The notes under the pieces are model-generated. The model had not been told where the DNA came from. It ran no database searches and saw only the letters and a program-made list of their open reading frames with translations. This document shows, piece by piece, positions 10,400-19,326 of a DNA stretch of 64,000 nt. Source of the DNA: Anatilimnocola floriformis. GTDB lineage: Bacteria > Planctomycetota > Planctomycetia > Pirellulales > Pirellulaceae. Every line of letters starts with the position of its first letter. Position 1 is the stretch's first letter. The stretch is taken from contig NZ_JAMLFW010000001.1 of NCBI RefSeq assembly GCF_024256385.1, positions 1,550,001 through 1,614,000 on the forward strand, in the 5' to 3' direction. A program made the position numbers and the translations under genes.

Positions 10400-13216
10400 T
10401 TACTGGCAAGCTTCGCAGGTGGGATCGTTGATCAAGCATGCCTTCGGTTCGCTGGCGAGCGGCTCGCGAGTGACTTCGACATCGCTCGACGAGCTCTTGT
10501 TCTTCATCCACTTGGGCTGAATACCGAAGCGGTTGACGTCCAGCGTCGACTTCTCGACCTGCGTTGCGGCGAGCGTGCGGAGGTAATAAGTCGTCTTCAA
10601 GCCCTTCGACCAGGCGAGCAAGTACATGTCGTGCAACTTGCGGCCGCTTGGTTCGGCGAGGTAAAGATTGAGCGACTGACCTTGGTCGATCCACTTCTGG
10701 CGGCGGGCGGCGCATTCGATGAGCCATTGCGGTTCAATTTCGAACGACGTGAAGAACCGCCGGCGCAGATCGAGCGGAATGCGACCGATGTTCTGCAGCG
10801 AGCCGTCGTAGTACTTCAGCTCTTCCAACATCTGCGCGTCCCACAGGCCGCGGCGTTTCAGTTCGCTGACGAGAACTTCGTTCACCTGCGTGAACTCACC
10901 GGACAGGTTGCTCTTCACATAGAGGAGCTTGTATTCCGGTTCGATCGATTGCGTCACACCGATCAGCGTCGAGATCGTCGCCGTCGGGGCGATGGCGAGT
11001 ACATTGCTGTTCCGCATGCCGTGCTTTGCGATCAGGTCACGAACCGGTTGCCAATCGAGTTTGCAGCTGCGATCGACGGGAATCGCTTCGCCGCGCTCTT
11101 GCTCCAACACATCGACGGTGTCGATCGGCAACAAACCGCGATCCCACTTCGAGCCGGCGTAGGTCGGATACGAACCGCGTTCGGCAGCAAGTTCAGCCGA
11201 GGCTTGCAGGGCGAAGTACGAAATCGCTTCCATGCTTTCGTCAGCAAAAGCGACGGCGGCTTCGCTCGCGTAGCACAGGCCCTGCGCGTGCAATGCATCT
11301 TGAAAGCCCATGATTCCCAGGCCGATCGGCCGATGACGCCGATTCGAGCGTTCGGCTTCGGGCGTGGGATAGTAGTTGATGTCGATCACGTTATCGAGCA
11401 TCCGCACCGCGGTCTTCACCGTGATCGCGAGCTTGTCGAGATCGAGCTTTCCGTCACGAACGTGTTCGCCGAGGTTGACGCTGCCGAGATTGCAAACGGC
11501 AGTTTCTTCGGGCGACGTGTTGAGCAAAATCTCGGTGCAGAGATTGCTGCTATGCACCACGCCGACGTGATCCTGCGGCGAGCGGACGTTCGACGGATCC
11601 TTGAACGTGATCCACGGGTGGCCCGTTTCGAACAGCCGCGTCAGCATCTTCCGCCACAGATCGGCGGCAGGAATGCGGCGGAAGAGTTGCACTTCGCCGC
11701 TGTCGGCCATCCGTTCGTATTCTTCGTAGCGTTCTTCGAAAGCCCGTCCGAATAGATCGTGCAGATCGCTCACTTCATCAGGGCTGAAGAGAGTCCACTC
11801 GGCGTTTTGCTTGACCCGCTTGAGGAACAGATCGGGAATCCAGTTCGCCGTGTGCATGTCGTGCGTACGGCGGCGATCGTCGCCGGTGTTCTTGCGCAGA
11901 TCGAGGAATTCCTCGATATCGAGATGCCATGTTTCGAGATACGAACAAACGGCGCCCTTCCGCTTGCCGCCTTGATTCACGGCGACGGCAGCGTCGTTGA
12001 CGACTTTGAGGAACGGAATCACGCCCTGGCTCTTGCCGTTCGTGCCGCTGATGTGGGCGTTCGTCGCCCGCACGTTCGTCCAGTCGTTGCCAAGACCGCC
12101 GGCCCATTTCGAAAGCATCGCGTTGTCGCTGACGGCTTTGAAAATGTGAGCCAGGTCGTCCTTCACCGTGCTGAGGTAGCACGAGCTGAGCTGCGGATGC
12201 GGCGTGCCTGAGTTAAACAGCGTCGGCGTAGCCGAAGTGAAATGGAACTGCGACAGCGTTTCATAGAATTGAATCGCCCGCTCTTCGCGGTTGGCTTCCT
12301 GCAGCGCCAAGCCCATCGCAACTCGCATCCAGAAGTACTGCGGCGTTTCGATCCGGCGGCCATCGATGTGCAGCAAGTAGCGATCGTAAATCGCTTGCGC
12401 ACCGAGATAGCGGAACTGGCCATCGCGCTCCGGCTTCATCGCAGCGGCGAGCTTCGTGAGATCGAACTCACGCAGTTCCGTCGACAACCGACCAGCACGA
12501 ATGCCGTCGATGATGTAGTGCTCGAACTGATTTTCATGGATCCGCGCCAGCGACTTCGGATCGGGGGTTTCGCCGAAGGCTTCGCGATAGATGACGTTGA
12601 GCGTCAAACGCGAAGCAACCACGTCGAAGGCCGGATCGCGTTCGATACGCGAACGGGCCGCCAGGATCTGCGCGCGATAAACTTCTGCCACGCTAATGCC
12701 GTCGAAAACCGAACGCATGACTTCTTCGAGCAAGTCATCGACGCTGACGAGGTCTTCCAGGCCGCGGGCCGCTTCGGCCAGACGCTTGCGAGCACGGCGC
12801 GGATCGAAGGGAACTCGCGTGCCGTCGTCGAGAACGACATGAATGGAGGGCGTTGGTTCGACGAGGGGCTCATCGATCCGCAGGGCGCGAATCTTGGCAT
12901 GTTCGGCGCGATACAGGATGTAACAACGGGCCACGCGATAGTGACCGCGGTTCATCAATTCCATTTCGACGAGGTCTTGAATGCGCTCGACATCGACGCC
13001 GTTCCCTTGACCAGCCAGGGGAGCCACATCGTCGGCCACCGCTCGCGCGACACCGGCGATGTCTTCCAGCACGTCGCTTTCCAGCGGCTGACCGTCGGCC
13101 AAGCGCAGTTCGGCGCGAAAGGCATTGGCGATGGCGTTTTGGATTCGGCCCAGATCGAAGGGAATGACGCGAGCATCACGTTTGCGAACCAACCACTCAT
13201 GCGGCGCGAGCAACAT
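10400..13216 (-). CDS. nrdA: ribonucleotide reductase large subunit with two ATP-cones
   Basis: The 938-residue catalytic R1 subunit, reducing NDPs to dNDPs. Two consecutive ATP-cone domains occupy about residues 10-105 ([13 protein letters not shown] start) and 117-215 ([13 protein letters not shown] start), implying allosteric activity control. The barrel shows LSSCYLS (first redox Cys), NLCTEI (Asn-x-Cys-x-Glu active site) and [12 protein letters not shown] (second redox Cys). The radical-transfer pair is the YY of KTTYYLRT near the end, and the C-terminal CEAC supplies the shuttle cysteines. The start ATG 13214-13216 is preceded by a strong GGAGGAG ribosome site. It is transcribed with nrdB. 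The leader carries a cobalamin riboswitch, so it is likely repressed when B12 is abundant. Confidence 0.97.
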   Translation of the reverse strand: MLLAPHEWLVRKRDARVIPFDLGRIQNAIANAFRAELRLADGQPLESDVLEDIAGVARAVADDVAPLAGQGNGVDVERIQDLVEMELMNRGHYRVARCYILYRAEHAKIRALRIDEPLVEPTPSIHVVLDDGTRVPFDPRRARKRLAEAARGLEDLVSVDDLLEEVMRSVFDGISVAEVYRAQILAARSRIERDPAFDVVASRLTLNVIYREAFGETPDPKSLARIHENQFEHYIIDGIRAGRLSTELREFDLTKLAAAMKPERDGQFRYLGAQAIYDRYLLHIDGRRIETPQYFWMRVAMGLALQEANREERAIQFYETLSQFHFTSATPTLFNSGTPHPQLSSCYLSTVKDDLAHIFKAVSDNAMLSKWAGGLGNDWTNVRATNAHISGTNGKSQGVIPFLKVVNDAAVAVNQGGKRKGAVCSYLETWHLDIEEFLDLRKNTGDDRRRTHDMHTANWIPDLFLKRVKQNAEWTLFSPDEVSDLHDLFGRAFEERYEEYERMADSGEVQLFRRIPAADLWRKMLTRLFETGHPWITFKDPSNVRSPQDHVGVVHSSNLCTEILLNTSPEETAVCNLGSVNLGEHVRDGKLDLDKLAITVKTAVRMLDNVIDINYYPTPEAERSNRRHRPIGLGIMGFQDALHAQGLCYASEAAVAFADESMEAISYFALQASAELAAERGSYPTYAGSKWDRGLLPIDTVDVLEQERGEAIPVDRSCKLDWQPVRDLIAKHGMRNSNVLAIAPTATISTLIGVTQSIEPEYKLLYVKSNLSGEFTQVNEVLVSELKRRGLWDAQMLEELKYYDGSLQNIGRIPLDLRRRFFTSFEIEPQWLIECAARRQKWIDQGQSLNLYLAEPSGRKLHDMYLLAWSKGLKTTYYLRTLAATQVEKSTLDVNRFGIQPKWMKNKSSSSDVEVTREPLASEPKACLINDPTCEACQ

Positions 13217-13222
13217 TCAAAG

Positions 13223-13255
13223 ACTCCTCCGCTTCTCGATTCTGCGAATGAGAAG
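13223..13255 (-). promoter_or_regulatory. nrdA ribosome-binding site with adjacent hairpin
   Basis: On the minus strand GGAGGAG lies 7 bases before the nrdA ATG. Immediately upstream a stem CTTCTC (13250-13255 side) / GAGAAG (13232-13237 side) with a 12-base loop abuts the ribosome site. This is one of the strongest Shine-Dalgarno sequences in the window. The hairpin could take part in translational control by the upstream riboswitch, but no complete switching structure was worked out. Confidence 0.5.
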
Positions 13256-13437
13256 CAATGCGCGACCCACGCCGAATTCAAGGTGGTGGCGGCAGAGGTG
13301 ATGGGTGCGCGCACGGGCTCACCAGGCATGAGCAGGCGCGCGGAAATACCATCGAGCGATGCGGCTGACTTTTCAACCGCGAGCGCTGTCCTCGACCGAC
13401 CTTCCCCTAGAAGGCCCGGCGGATGAAACACGCGGCC

Positions 13438-13456
13438 TGACAGCAACCGGCTGTCA
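13438..13456 (-). promoter_or_regulatory. leader hairpin just downstream of the B12 aptamer
   Basis: TGACAGC (13450-13456) and GCTGTCA (13438-13444) form a perfect 7-pair stem with a CGGTT loop, 20 bases 3' of the aptamer's closing helix. Cobalamin riboswitches of this class often place a hairpin (P13) here whose loop makes a kissing contact with the aptamer. That role is inferred from position only. Confidence 0.45.
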
Positions 13457-13475
13457 ATGGACAAGCTGCATGCTT

Positions 13476-13743
13476 CGTTGCTGGCAGGTCTTCGGACTCA
13501 TGGACGCTGCGGGTCTCAACGGTTGATTGAGGCCGCAATCTACTAGCCGTCGCTTCCCAAGAAAAATGCAAATATCCCGATGCGCGCAGCATTACCTGGC
13601 ACAGTCTCAGACGGGGATTTTCGCAAGCTTCCTCAGTGCGATTTGACGGCGGTCGTTTCCACTTACCGCTGCGGGGCAGTCCCGGTTTTTCACCGGCGTT
13701 CCCTCTTGGCGAGGCTCTGAGCGTTCAGAGCCAACCAGCAACG
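13476..13743 (-). promoter_or_regulatory. cobalamin (adenosylcobalamin) riboswitch in the nrdAB leader
   Basis: Read on the minus strand, the element is closed by a perfect 9-pair helix P1: CGTTGCTGG (13735-13743) with CCAGCAACG (13476-13484). Inside are the conserved blocks of the family in order: a GGTGAAA...CCGGGACTGCCCCGC segment ending in AGCGGTAA, a CACTG element, the TGGGAAG-type block (CTTGGGAAGCG), and the 3' block GAGTCCGAAGACCTGCC beside P1. The 3' end is 259 bases before the nrdA start. The known precedent is a B12 riboswitch over class I nrdAB in Streptomyces, used to repress it when a B12-dependent class II enzyme can work. The mode of control (transcription or translation) is not evident. 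Confidence 0.93.
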
Positions 13744-13944
13744 CGACCCATCATATCGTGCAATCATAGTGAGTCAACCACAACTGGTAGGTTTCGCGAA
13801 GGCTCGATGAAGAAACGGCGCAAGCCCAAGTGGGGCATCGATTTGCCAGGAAAAGATTTCGCTTGGTAACGGTGAACGTTAGAATTGGCCACCAGTTCAA
13901 GCAGAGCTAGCGTGATGTTCGGTTTCTCTTTTTGGAGCGGGCAA
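13744..13944. other. divergent intergenic region between nrdA leader and PQQ protein gene
   Basis: This stretch must hold the nrdA promoter (minus) and the promoter of the PQQ-propeller gene (plus). I could not pick convincing -35/-10 pairs. A 20-codon plus-strand frame (13807-13869, starting MKKRRKPKWGID) is Lys/Arg-rich and preceded by AAGG; it might be a small gene, but there is too little to support it. Confidence 0.3.
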
Positions 13945-15384
13945 ATGAGCCGTTTTCCGTGGCGAAGCTTGTTGGTTGGCGGCTGCGTTCTTTCGGCAAC
14001 ACTCGGAGCTGGTTGCACGCAATCGGTGTCGAATTCTTCGCTGCAACGGACGGCAGATTCCCGACCAGCGCCAGACTCAACCGAAGCGGTAGAGTCGATC
14101 GAGCAAACGATTCCGGCCGAGCCTGGCCTCGTCACACCGCCGACGCCGGTGCAGCTCACTTCGTTCAAAGCTCCCGAGCAAGAAGCGATCTGGTCGAGCT
14201 TTCGCGGTCCGACGGGGATGGGAACTTCTGAGACGAAAGGATTCCCGCTCGCGTGGAGCCTGACCGAGAACATCGCCTGGCGGGCCGATTTGCCGGGGCC
14301 TGGCGCGTCGAGCCCGATTGTCTTTGGCGACCGGATTTATATCACCGCCTATTCCGGATTTTTTGTTCCGGGCGAGGAAGGGAGCAAAGAAAACCTCACG
14401 CGGCATTTGATCGCCCTGAAGCGCGCCGATGGCAGTCTGATCTGGGAACAAAAAGTAAAAGCCAGGCTCCCCGAAGAAGACCGCATTCGCGATCACGGCT
14501 TTGCAGCGAGCACGCCTGCCGCCGATGCCGACGGCGTGGTGGTGTTCTTTGGCAAGACCGGCGTGATCGCTTTCAATCACGCGGGAAACGAAGTCTGGCG
14601 GCGCGAAGTGGGCGACAAGACGCACGGTTGGGGTTCGTCGGCTTCGCCGGTGTTTTATAAGGACCTTGTCTTCATCAACGCCAGTGTCGAGAGCGAATCG
14701 CTGTTTGCCCTCGATCGTAAGACTGGTGAAGTCAAATGGCAGCAGAAGAAGATTCGTGAAGCCTGGAATACTCCCGTGCTGGTGCGTGCCGAATCGGGGC
14801 GACTCGAACTGGTTGTTGCCACGCAGGGAAAAATTCTGGCCTTCAATCCGGATACGGGAGAGCCGCTGTGGAACTGCGATACCGATATCACGTGGTACAT
14901 GGTGCCGAGCGTCGTGGCCGCCGATGGCGTGGTGTTTTCGCTCGGCGGTCGATCGGGCATTGCGGGCCTGGCAGTGCGGGCGGGTGGCAGTGGTGATGTG
15001 ACCGATGCCAATCGCCTGTGGACCAGCAAGAAGGGTTGCAATGTTCCTTCGCCCATTTATCTCGACAAGCATCTGTACTGGATGCATCAGGATTTGGGAG
15101 TGGCCTACTGTGCGAAGGCCGATACCGGCGAGATCGTGTATGAAGAGCGCATCGCACGCAGTCAGGTCTACGCCTCGGCGCTGCTCGCCGATGGGAAGAT
15201 TTATTACCTGACGCGCGACGGCAAGACCTATGTCGTGGCCGCCAAGCCGAAGTTCGAACAACTCGCCTTGAACGACATGAGCGACCGCAACGACCGCAAC
15301 AATATTTTCAACGCTAGCCCCGCGGTCGATGGCTCTCGGCTCCTCATTCGCAACGATAAGCACCTATACTGCATTGGTAAGTAA
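13945..15384 (+). CDS. exported PQQ-type beta-propeller (BamB-like) protein
   Basis: A 479-residue exported protein. The chosen start ATG 13945-13947 has GGAG 7 bases upstream and gives a short basic N-region (MSRFPWR), a hydrophobic core and a Cys (SATLGAGC). It is therefore probably a lipoprotein, although the lipobox is imperfect; in-frame starts at 13885 and 13915 lack a good ribosome site. The body opens with WSSFRGPTGMG and contains propeller blades such as ADGSLIWEQK, KTGEVKWQQK and DTGEPLWNCD. Such proteins are widespread in planctomycetes, with no proven enzymatic role. The M81 peptidase gene starts 36 bases after its stop, so co-transcription is likely. Confidence 0.88.
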   Translation: MSRFPWRSLLVGGCVLSATLGAGCTQSVSNSSLQRTADSRPAPDSTEAVESIEQTIPAEPGLVTPPTPVQLTSFKAPEQEAIWSSFRGPTGMGTSETKGFPLAWSLTENIAWRADLPGPGASSPIVFGDRIYITAYSGFFVPGEEGSKENLTRHLIALKRADGSLIWEQKVKARLPEEDRIRDHGFAASTPAADADGVVVFFGKTGVIAFNHAGNEVWRREVGDKTHGWGSSASPVFYKDLVFINASVESESLFALDRKTGEVKWQQKKIREAWNTPVLVRAESGRLELVVATQGKILAFNPDTGEPLWNCDTDITWYMVPSVVAADGVVFSLGGRSGIAGLAVRAGGSGDVTDANRLWTSKKGCNVPSPIYLDKHLYWMHQDLGVAYCAKADTGEIVYEERIARSQVYASALLADGKIYYLTRDGKTYVVAAKPKFEQLALNDMSDRNDRNNIFNASPAVDGSRLLIRNDKHLYCIGK

Positions 15385-15420
15385 GCCTCTACGGAAACCC
15401 ACGTAAGAGAAAGCACTGCC

Positions 15421-16905
15421 ATGCGGATCGGAATTATCGCGCTGCTGCAGGAATCGAACACGTTCATCGCGCAGCCGACGCAGCTCTCCCACTTCGAACA
15501 AGACATGCTGGTGACCGGCGATGCCATGCGGGAACGCTTGCAGGGCACGCATCATGAAGTCGGCGGCATGTTTCACGCGCTCGAGGATTTGAGCGTTACG
15601 CCGGTGCCGATCTTTGCCGCGCGGGCTTTTCCGTTTGCTTCCATCGAACGTTTGGCGGCCGAAGAGCTGCTGCGGCGAATGTTCGCAGCGCTGGACGAGG
15701 CCGGAAGAATCGACGGCTTGCTGGTCGCGCCGCACGGCGCGACCGTGAGCGAGCCCTGGCCCGATTTCGATGGCTATTGGCTGACGGAACTGCGAAAAAA
15801 ACTCGGCCCCGATCTGCCGATCATCGGCACGCTCGATCCGCATGGCAACTTGTCGCCAGCGATGGTCGCGGCTTGCAACGCCCTAATTGCCTACCGCACC
15901 AATCCCCATCTCGATCAGCGAGCCCGCGGCGTCGATGCAGCCCGGCTGATCGTGAAGACGGTACGCGGCGATCTCAAGCCCACGATGGCGGTGGCCTATC
16001 CGCCGCTGACGATCAACATTGAACGTCAATGCACGCACGATGAGCCTTGCCACTCGCTGTACAAGTTTGCCGACGAACAGTTGAACGACGACAGCGTTCT
16101 CAGCAACAGCATCATGCTCGGCTTTCCGTACGCCGATGTGGCGGAGATGGGAACGTCGCTGATTGCCGTAACCAACAACGATCTGGACCTTGCTCAGCGA
16201 TTGGCCAATCAATTGGCCAACTACTTGTGGCAGCATCGCCAGGATTTTGAAGGTCACTTGCTCAGTGTCGATCAAGCGCTCGACCAGGCGAGTCATCTCA
16301 CTGCGCCTCTTTGCCTGCTCGATATGGGCGACAACGTCGGCGGCGGTTCTCCCGGTGATGGCACTTGGCTGGCGAATGCGATTTCCGAACGTGGCCTGCA
16401 TGACGCTTTCGTCTGCTTATACGACCCGGCTGCTGTGGAACAATGCGTCGCGGCGGGCGTTGGCGGCAAACTCCGTTTGGAAATGGGTGGCAAGACCGAC
16501 AATCTGCACGGCCCGCCGCTCGTTGATGAAGTCGAAGTTCTCGGGCTCTACGACGGCCAGTTCGAAGAGACCCAGGCCCGGCATGGCGGGTTTACGAAGA
16601 TGGATCAAGGGCCGACCGCAGTGGTCCTCACCAGTCGCGGCTTGACGGTAATGCTCACTACCCGCCGAGCCATGCCGTATAGCTTGAAGCAGATCACCAC
16701 GTTTGGCATCGAGCCGGCGAAGTTCAAAGTGCTCGTCGCCAAAGGCGTGAACGCGCCCCTCGCGGCGTACAAAGAGGCCTGCAAGAGTTTCCTCAAAGTG
16801 AACACCGCCGGTTGCACGAGTGCCGACCTGACGCAGTTCGCCTATCACCGCCGCCGCCAGCCGCTCTACCCGCTGGAACGCGATTTCGAGTGGGCCGCTT
16901 CGTAG
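15421..16905 (+). CDS. M81 family metallopeptidase (MlrC-like)
   Basis: A 494-residue protein of the M81/MlrC family, named for microcystinase C. Diagnostic segments are QESNTF at residues 11-16, the LDPHGN motif (Asp139, His141) that probably binds metal, the family DMGDNVGGGSPGDGT stretch near residue 300, and TSRGLTVML. It starts at the first ATG with no signal peptide. Known family members hydrolyse linearised cyclic peptides; others occur with amino-acid or amine catabolic genes. The substrate cannot be told. A second family member lies at 48.0-49.5 kb. It probably shares a transcript with the preceding PQQ protein. Confidence 0.92.
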   Translation: MRIGIIALLQESNTFIAQPTQLSHFEQDMLVTGDAMRERLQGTHHEVGGMFHALEDLSVTPVPIFAARAFPFASIERLAAEELLRRMFAALDEAGRIDGLLVAPHGATVSEPWPDFDGYWLTELRKKLGPDLPIIGTLDPHGNLSPAMVAACNALIAYRTNPHLDQRARGVDAARLIVKTVRGDLKPTMAVAYPPLTINIERQCTHDEPCHSLYKFADEQLNDDSVLSNSIMLGFPYADVAEMGTSLIAVTNNDLDLAQRLANQLANYLWQHRQDFEGHLLSVDQALDQASHLTAPLCLLDMGDNVGGGSPGDGTWLANAISERGLHDAFVCLYDPAAVEQCVAAGVGGKLRLEMGGKTDNLHGPPLVDEVEVLGLYDGQFEETQARHGGFTKMDQGPTAVVLTSRGLTVMLTTRRAMPYSLKQITTFGIEPAKFKVLVAKGVNAPLAAYKEACKSFLKVNTAGCTSADLTQFAYHRRRQPLYPLERDFEWAAS

Positions 16906-17508
16906 CGACAAGCTGCCAAGGCGATATCGCCGCCCGAAGTTGTCCACACCACAACAGCGTTTCAGAAATCTGAAACTGGCCTTAACTCCTCGCGGGGTAA
17001 CACGTTCTTGCGAAAACAAACGGTTGTAGCGTCGTTATTTTACAACAACTACTTTGGGTGGTGCGCTCAATAACTGCAGTGCATGTCTTCCATTGATGCT
17101 GCACAACATTCGCAGCAGTCGCGCTTAATGTCTACCACACTGTCAAAGAACTTCTACCATCCTTTAGACAACATCGCGCGGACAACTCTGGTCCGTGGCT
17201 GGAAAGAAAGTAGCCGTTCACGCTGGCGCTGATTTCGGGAGGGCGAGGCTCCCGCCGAGCCGCGCCGGTCGAAAGCTGTCGCCTACGGCCTTCGCAATTC
17301 CACCTCGGCGGCTCGGCAGGAGCCTCGCCCTCCCGTCGCACGTCGCGACAACGTCGCTGGCGCGGAAAAATAGTATCCGTGCTCGTCCGCAGCGCATCCA
17401 CAACTAGCAGACTCGTCGCAGTGAGTCGGGGATGAGGACTGTTTCCGCCTGGCGCGGCAGGTTAGGCTCGATGGAGCAACCTACTCTTCCGCCGAGGAAT
17501 CTCGCCCC
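16906..17508. other. 603-base intergenic region
   Basis: No gene is supported. Apart from the palindrome annotated separately, I see an inverted repeat GTTGTA (17023-17028) / TACAAC (17041-17046) in a locally AT-rich stretch that could be a regulatory site. A minus-strand frame at 17132-17401 is only the translation of the palindrome (it contains REGEAPAEPP) and is not a gene. The promoter of the SelA-like gene should lie here. Confidence 0.5.
17236..17335. repeat. dispersed palindromic element (100 bases)
   Basis: A left arm GGGAGGGCGAGGCTCC with GCCGAGC following (from 17237) and a right arm GCTCGGC with GGAGCCTCGCCCTCCC (to 17334) form a long, nearly perfect inverted repeat separated by about 50 bases. 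The centre contains CGCGCCGGTCGAAAGCTGTC (17261-17280), which recurs with one change at 59185-59204. This form of palindrome, read as EGEAPAEP in one frame, is to my knowledge scattered through planctomycete genomes. It may be a non-autonomous mobile or REP-like element. Confidence 0.75.
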
Positions 17509-18879
17509 ATGCCTTCCCCGCTTGGCAGCCTGCCGTCGATCAACGAACTGCTCGAAAGTCCGCCGCTCAAGGCGCTCGTCGACCGCGTCAATCCGGCCCG
17601 TGTGATGACCAGCGTCCGCTCGTTCGTCGATGGCATGCGGCTGGAACTGCAAACTGCAGTCGCTCAGCGACAAATCCCTTCACCACTCGCCCTGGCCGAG
17701 CAGATCGCTAATTGGATTGTGCGGCAGGATCAGGCCGGCGTCCGCAATGTGCTCAATGGCACGGGTATTCTGCTCCATCCGGAGCTGGGCGGTGCACCGC
17801 TCGCCGATGAAGCGCTCGCGGCGTTACGGAGTGCGGCTGCCAGTTATTCACGAATTCCCACGGCAGGAGCCAAACCGACGCGCGTCGAACAACTGCTGCA
17901 GGAACTCACGGGCTGCGAAACCGCGGTCGTCACGCCGAACGCCGCGCTGGCGATTGGCCTGTTGACCAAGGCGCTGGCTTACGGCAAGGAAGTGCTCATT
18001 CCTCGCTGCCAATTGCTGACCGCCGCCGATGGCTCGCGTGGGTATGAGTTGCTCACCGCAGCTGGGGCCAAACTGCAAGAGGTGGGGGCCGCCAACGAAC
18101 TGACGATCAACGATCTGTCGCGCGCTGGCGACTCCGCTTTTCTCTTTTGGCAGCACGATCTCCCTTCGACTGCAACTCAGCCATCGCTCGCTGAAGTTGG
18201 GACTTGGGCGCAGCGCCATTCCGTGTCCCTCATCGTCGACCTGGGGAGCGGCGGATTGAACGATGGCGCTGCTTTCGGAATTGCAGCGCAACCGACGGCG
18301 GCTGCCGCGATCCAAGCCGGCGCTACGGCGGTCATTGTCCGCGGCGATGGCTTGCTCGGCGGACCAGGCTGCGCGATCATCGCCGGCAAGAGTTCGCTCA
18401 TCAGCAAGCTCCTGGCCGATCCGTTGGCCCGGACCGCCAACACCGATAAGGCGACACTTGCCGCGCTCGAGGCGACCCTGGAGCTCTATCGCCCCGCTGC
18501 CGACCCGGCGAGCAATCACATCGAGCGCTCGATTCCGCTCCTCGGCCTACTTGCGGCATCGGCCGATAATTTGAAGCACCGCTGCGAACGGTTGTCGCCG
18601 CAGCTCGCTGCCTCGCCGGCGCTCGCCGCCGTCGAACCCCGGGCCGATTTTGCCTGGCTAACGGCGGCCAAGCTCGATAGCCAAAAACTGCCGACCTGGG
18701 GCCTGACGCTGCAGCCCGCACAGGGCACGGCTGCCGATCTGTTGGCGGCCCTGAGCAACACAACTCCTGCGGTCATCGGCAGTTTGGCCGGCGATCGCGT
18801 CTGGATCGATCTCCGCGCCATCTCGCCGCGCGAGGACCAGCAATTGGTCAACGCCGTGAATCAGCTGGCCGCCAAGTAA
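17509..18879 (+). CDS. SelA-like protein lacking the PLP lysine
   Basis: A 456-residue protein of the SelA (L-seryl-tRNA(Sec) selenium transferase) fold, close to the usual length (about 460). Matching landmarks are LPSINELLES at the start, VRNVLNGTGILLHPELGGAPLADEAL-like sequence near 78-103 (SelA: NATGxxLHTNLGRAPL), RVEQLLQELTG, and LLGGPGCAII near 282-291. In SelA this last motif is SGDKLLGGPQAG and its Lys holds PLP; here the codon is GGC, giving RGDGLLGGPG (Gly281). Normal PLP catalysis is therefore unlikely. No selB, selD or tRNA-Sec is in the window. It may be a non-catalytic or repurposed paralogue. ATG start at 17509. Confidence 0.82.
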   Translation: MPSPLGSLPSINELLESPPLKALVDRVNPARVMTSVRSFVDGMRLELQTAVAQRQIPSPLALAEQIANWIVRQDQAGVRNVLNGTGILLHPELGGAPLADEALAALRSAAASYSRIPTAGAKPTRVEQLLQELTGCETAVVTPNAALAIGLLTKALAYGKEVLIPRCQLLTAADGSRGYELLTAAGAKLQEVGAANELTINDLSRAGDSAFLFWQHDLPSTATQPSLAEVGTWAQRHSVSLIVDLGSGGLNDGAAFGIAAQPTAAAAIQAGATAVIVRGDGLLGGPGCAIIAGKSSLISKLLADPLARTANTDKATLAALEATLELYRPAADPASNHIERSIPLLGLLAASADNLKHRCERLSPQLAASPALAAVEPRADFAWLTAAKLDSQKLPTWGLTLQPAQGTAADLLAALSNTTPAVIGSLAGDRVWIDLRAISPREDQQLVNAVNQLAAK

Positions 18880-18976
18880 CTGCGTGTCACTTGCTTGAGC
18901 GCCGGTGTCGGGGATCGCGACGCAGCTATCCCGGCAAAAGTATCGATTCTAACTGTCGTGAAAGCTAATCACGGCG

Positions 18977-19000
18977 AAAACGCGATTCTACGCGTTTTTT
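18977..19000 (+). terminator. intrinsic terminator of the SelA-like gene
   Basis: AAAACGCG (18977-18984) pairs with CGCGTTTT (18991-18998) around a 6-base loop and continues into T residues to 19000. It sits 98 bases after the SelA-like stop. The A/T flanks make it potentially bidirectional. Confidence 0.75.
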
Positions 19001-19046
19001 GAGCTCTGGCACATCGATTGCTTTTCAGTGCTCCGTCCTCAACGAG

Positions 19047-19105
19047 AAATCTGGCGAGGGCGCTGTTCGATGCCGTGGTGACACTACTCGGACAGCGCCC
19101 TTTTT
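19047..19105 (+). terminator. hairpin unit 1
   Basis: Lead AAATCTGGCGAG, stem GGGCGCTGT/ACAGCGCCC, apical GTG-GTGA-CAC, T5 tail. It has the form of an intrinsic terminator on the plus strand. Confidence 0.75.
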
Positions 19106-19107
19106 GA

Positions 19108-19166
19108 AAATCTGGCGAGGGCGCTGTTTGATGCGGTGGTGACACTGCCCAAGCAGCGCCCTTTTT
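19108..19166 (+). terminator. hairpin unit 2
   Basis: Two bases after unit 1. Stem GGGCGCTG/CAGCGCCC continues inward through a TTG/CAA pair and GC/GC to GTG-GTGA-CAC; T5 tail. Confidence 0.75.
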
Positions 19167-19170
19167 CGAA

Positions 19171-19230
19171 AAATCTGGCGAGGGCGCTGTCCGGTTCAAT
19201 GGCAACATTGGCCGGACAGCGCTCTTTTTT
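19171..19230 (+). terminator. hairpin unit 3
   Basis: Four bases after unit 2. It has the longest stem, GAGGGCGCTGTCCGG with CCGGACAGCGCTC, then CAATG-GCAA-CATTG at the tip; T6 tail. Confidence 0.78.
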
Positions 19231-19251
19231 CAAGCCAACTTACGACGACCG

Positions 19252-19313
19252 AAATCTGGCGAGAGCATGGTGCGAATTGGTGGTGACACCAAACGCCCCA
19301 TGCTCTTTTTTTT
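19252..19313 (+). terminator. hairpin unit 4
   Basis: 21 bases after unit 3 and the most diverged copy. Stem GAGCATGG/CCATGCTC replaces the GC-rich stem of the others with paired changes; the apical TTGGTG-GTGA-CACCAA is perfect; T8 tail. It ends 13 bases before the stop of the convergent permease gene. Confidence 0.78.
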
Positions 19314-19326
19314 GCGCCGTTGCCAA

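Larger units (their letters stand above)
19047..19313 (+). repeat. array of four covarying hairpin units
   Basis: Four copies of a 59-62-base unit stand in a row between the SelA-like gene and the RND permease gene. Each unit has a constant AAATCTGGCGAG lead, a long stem, a GNRA tetraloop (GTGA or GCAA) and a closing arm running into 5-8 T residues. Stems are kept by compensatory changes: GGGCGCTG/CAGCGCCC in units 1-2, a stem extended with CCGG in unit 3, and GAGCATGG/CCATGCTC in unit 4. The apical stem also covaries (GTG-GTGA-CAC versus CAATG-GCAA-CATTG). This is the mark of a selected RNA structure. The array follows another terminator, so it is not simply needed to end the SelA-like transcript. 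Confidence 0.85.

Noticed and set aside
13636-13869. Plus-strand 77-codon frame
   Set aside because: Its first half lies antisense to the conserved core of the riboswitch; only the last 20 codons could be a small gene, and evidence for that is thin.
17132-17401. Minus-strand frame encoding an 89-residue protein containing REGEAPAEPP
   Set aside because: It is the translation of a dispersed palindrome and has no ribosome site.
19047-19313. CRISPR array or integron attC sites
   Set aside because: Units are long imperfect hairpins with U-tails, not short direct repeats with unique spacers. There are no cas or integrase genes, no attC core sites (RYYYAAC/GTTRRRY) and no cassette genes between units.
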